Made by a program: the position numbers and the translations under genes
Assembly (NCBI GenBank): GCA_023255095.1
Contig: JALRJJ010000098.1
Location: 1-7,610 of the forward strand
DNA: 7,610 nucleotides
Direction: 5' to 3'
From: a bacterium
Lineage (GTDB): Bacteria > Fidelibacterota > Marinisomatia > Marinisomatales > Marinisomataceae
The notes under the pieces: model-generated
What the model saw: only the letters and a program-made list of their open reading frames with translations
Databases searched by the model: none
Told to the model about the DNA's origin: nothing
Shown here: one piece after another, positions 6,113 to 7,610 of the stretch
Position numbering within the stretch: the stretch's first letter is position 1
Layout: every line of letters begins with the position of its first letter

Positions 6113-7610
6113 ATGTTGTCCAAAAAAAATATTTTATTCTTTATTTTAATTGTTATCACCATTGGATTTTTGAGTTTTAAATCATTTATTTCCCCAGCAA
6201 AAATTCAATATGAGGGCATCAATCAAGATCTTGCTTTAAAGGAAAAAGTCGATGTATTCTTCGATGATTTTGGAGTGCCTCATATTTTTGCTGAAAATGA
6301 TAGTGATTTATTCACTGTAGCAGGTTACTTAGGAGCAAGGGACAGGCTATATCAAATGACTTTCTTGAAATATGCATATAAAGGTCAGATTAGCGAAGTT
6401 ATAAATGATACTTTATTTTCTAATGATAAGTTCATTCGAACAATTGGCTTCCAGAATGTTGCACTTGAAAGTGAAAAAAAGATTTCTCCTGAAATCAGAA
6501 ATTATCTTCAATGGACTTGCGATGGAATCAATTCATACATTAACTCTTTATCACCATCAGAATATCCACTAGAATTTAAATTGCTTGGAATCAAAGAAAT
6601 CCCCTTGTTTGAACCAATTGATATTGTTGCTTTGTCGACAATGATGGCATGGGAACTTGAAGGAGGATGGGATTCAGAATTATTTTTTGGAGCTATTCAT
6701 GAAAAACTTGGGGAAGAATATTTAAAAGATATTCTTCCTGAATATGACCCCTCTTTTATAACAATTGCTACAAATGATATGCTTTCGGAAACTTTTCAGT
6801 CTTTTTCGAATGACTCAAAGTCTCTTAGGAAGTTATTAAACACAGATCGTGAAGGATATGGTTCAAATGTCTGGGTACTTTCTGGTGAAAAAACTGAGTC
6901 AGGGATGCCTTTGCTTACTAATGATCCTCATTTAGCATACAATCAACCTCCTTGGTGGTATGAGATTCGCTTAAAAAGTCCGAGTTTTAATTTTGGTGGA
7001 TATGGTCTTTACGGATTTCCTTTGCCTGTTTTAGGCCACAACGAATCAATAGCATGGGGTTTTACAAATGTTATGACTGATGATATGGATTTCTATATTG
7101 AGACCATCAATGAAGATTCTACCAAGTATTTCTTAGATGAAGAATGGGTTGACTTAAAAATCAGAAAAGAAACTGTTCAATTGAAAAGTGGAGAAATAAG
7201 ACAATTTGATGTTCGTTCTACTCATAGGGGCCCTATTATCTCTGAAATTCACAAAGATGCTAAAAAACTAAACAAAGCAATTTCATTCCGATGGACAGAA
7301 TATGATGCTTTTGATGAAACCACCGCCTTGTTCAAATTAGGACAAGCAGAAAACTGGGAAGAATTTTCTCAGGCTTCAAAACTTTTTGGCGCTCCAGGAC
7401 AGAACTGGACTTATGCAGATGTACAGGGTAACATTGGATGGAGACCTAGTTCAAAAATACCGATTCGTAATGGAGGAGAAAAATTATTACCTTTTGATGG
7501 ATCAACTTCTAAGAATGACTGGAAAGGATATATCCCATTTGAAGAAATGCCATACTTATTTAACCCTGAAAAAGGATATATTTCGAACGGCAATAATAAG
7601 ACTATCGACG
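6113..7610 (+). CDS. Penicillin acylase family (peptidase S45) Ntn-hydrolase, 3' end outside window
   Basis: The frame is open for 499 codons from ATG6113 to the right edge. Residues 1-5 are polar/basic and 6-24 form a hydrophobic export signal or anchor, so it acts in the periplasm. The alpha-chain region has DDFGVPHIFAEN (51-62) and GYLGARDRLYQM (71-82). Self-cleavage should occur before Ser251 in GYGSNVW, giving a beta chain. Counting from Ser251 as beta1, the sequence has His beta23 (His273 in NDPHL), Val beta70 (Val320 in WGFTNV) and Asn beta244 (Asn494 in SNGNN). This set matches cephalosporin acylases closely, and His23/Val70 also occur in AHL acylases; penicillin G acylase has Gln23. 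HNESIAWG (309-316), THRGPIIS (about 373-380) and NWTYAD (431-436) are further family blocks. The whole protein is probably 750-850 residues. The substrate is an amide, but which one is unknown. It follows ogt by 29 bp in the same direction. Confidence 0.93.
   Translation, partial: MLSKKNILFFILIVITIGFLSFKSFISPAKIQYEGINQDLALKEKVDVFFDDFGVPHIFAENDSDLFTVAGYLGARDRLYQMTFLKYAYKGQISEVINDTLFSNDKFIRTIGFQNVALESEKKISPEIRNYLQWTCDGINSYINSLSPSEYPLEFKLLGIKEIPLFEPIDIVALSTMMAWELEGGWDSELFFGAIHEKLGEEYLKDILPEYDPSFITIATNDMLSETFQSFSNDSKSLRKLLNTDREGYGSNVWVLSGEKTESGMPLLTNDPHLAYNQPPWWYEIRLKSPSFNFGGYGLYGFPLPVLGHNESIAWGFTNVMTDDMDFYIETINEDSTKYFLDEEWVDLKIRKETVQLKSGEIRQFDVRSTHRGPIISEIHKDAKKLNKAISFRWTEYDAFDETTALFKLGQAENWEEFSQASKLFGAPGQNWTYADVQGNIGWRPSSKIPIRNGGEKLLPFDGSTSKNDWKGYIPFEEMPYLFNPEKGYISNGNNKTID

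Noticed and set aside
7403..7405. Asn431 (in QNWTYAD) as the S45 oxyanion-hole asparagine
   Set aside because: By alignment with penicillin G acylase this block (INWYYAD) is conserved but not the oxyanion residue; Asn241 of that enzyme corresponds to Asn494 in the SNGNN motif.
7411..7593. Minus-strand 60-codon open frame
   Set aside because: It lies antisense to the S45 acylase gene, whose plus-strand frame covers the region with clear family motifs (NWTYAD, SNGNN).
1..7610. CRISPR arrays, tRNA or rRNA genes, insertion sequences, phage or defence genes
   Set aside because: I found no regularly spaced repeats, RNA-gene signatures, transposase motifs or terminal inverted repeats; nearly every base belongs to an assignable gene.

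Overview
The window is a gene-dense, strongly AT-rich stretch of bacterial chromosome with no RNA genes, mobile elements, CRISPR arrays or long repeats. The AT-rich coding, short intergenic gaps, the set of periplasmic peptidases (a DPP4-type S9 peptidase and an S45 acylase) and the PpiD-like and TlpA-like envelope proteins suggest a marine member of the FCB group, either Bacteroidota or Candidatus Marinimicrobia (SAR406). This placement is inference; no rRNA or other phylogenetic marker is present.

Layout. At the left edge (1-168, minus) is the membrane-anchored N-terminus of a PpiD/SurA-type peptidyl-prolyl isomerase, cut by the window. An 89-bp divergent promoter region separates it from a complete secreted dipeptidyl-peptidase IV (258-2465, plus). 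Convergent to this, with only 10 bp between stop codons, is a two-gene minus-strand unit (4703 to 2476): a membrane-anchored TlpA-type thioredoxin followed after 2 bp by a 536-residue heme dioxygenase of the indoleamine 2,3-dioxygenase (IDO) family. A 52-bp divergent gap then leads into a tight plus-strand operon from 4756 to the right edge: a two-helix small membrane protein, a YbjQ/UPF0145 protein, an antibiotic-biosynthesis-monooxygenase-like (ABM) protein, an Ogt-type O6-alkylguanine-DNA alkyltransferase and a penicillin-acylase family (S45) Ntn-hydrolase. The first four genes overlap by 1 to 11 bp. The last gene runs off the window after 499 codons with all its recognisable catalytic residues present.

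How the genes fit together. DPP4 would release dipeptides from peptides outside the cytoplasmic membrane. The IDO-like enzyme could open the indole ring of tryptophan in the cytoplasm, giving N-formylkynurenine. The S45 enzyme would hydrolyse an amide bond in the periplasm. A shared theme of peptide, amino-acid and amide scavenging is possible but unproven. Ogt, YbjQ and the ABM protein look like housekeeping or stress genes carried in the same transcript.

The points most worth following up are the long bacterial IDO homologue with a TDO-like distal histidine; the S45 acylase with cephalosporin-acylase/AHL-acylase-type residues; and a recurring arrangement in which transcription-unit heads have a TATA-like box only 9-12 nt before the ATG and no Shine-Dalgarno, while the internal YbjQ gene has a clear one. 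I see no convincing undescribed multi-gene system.
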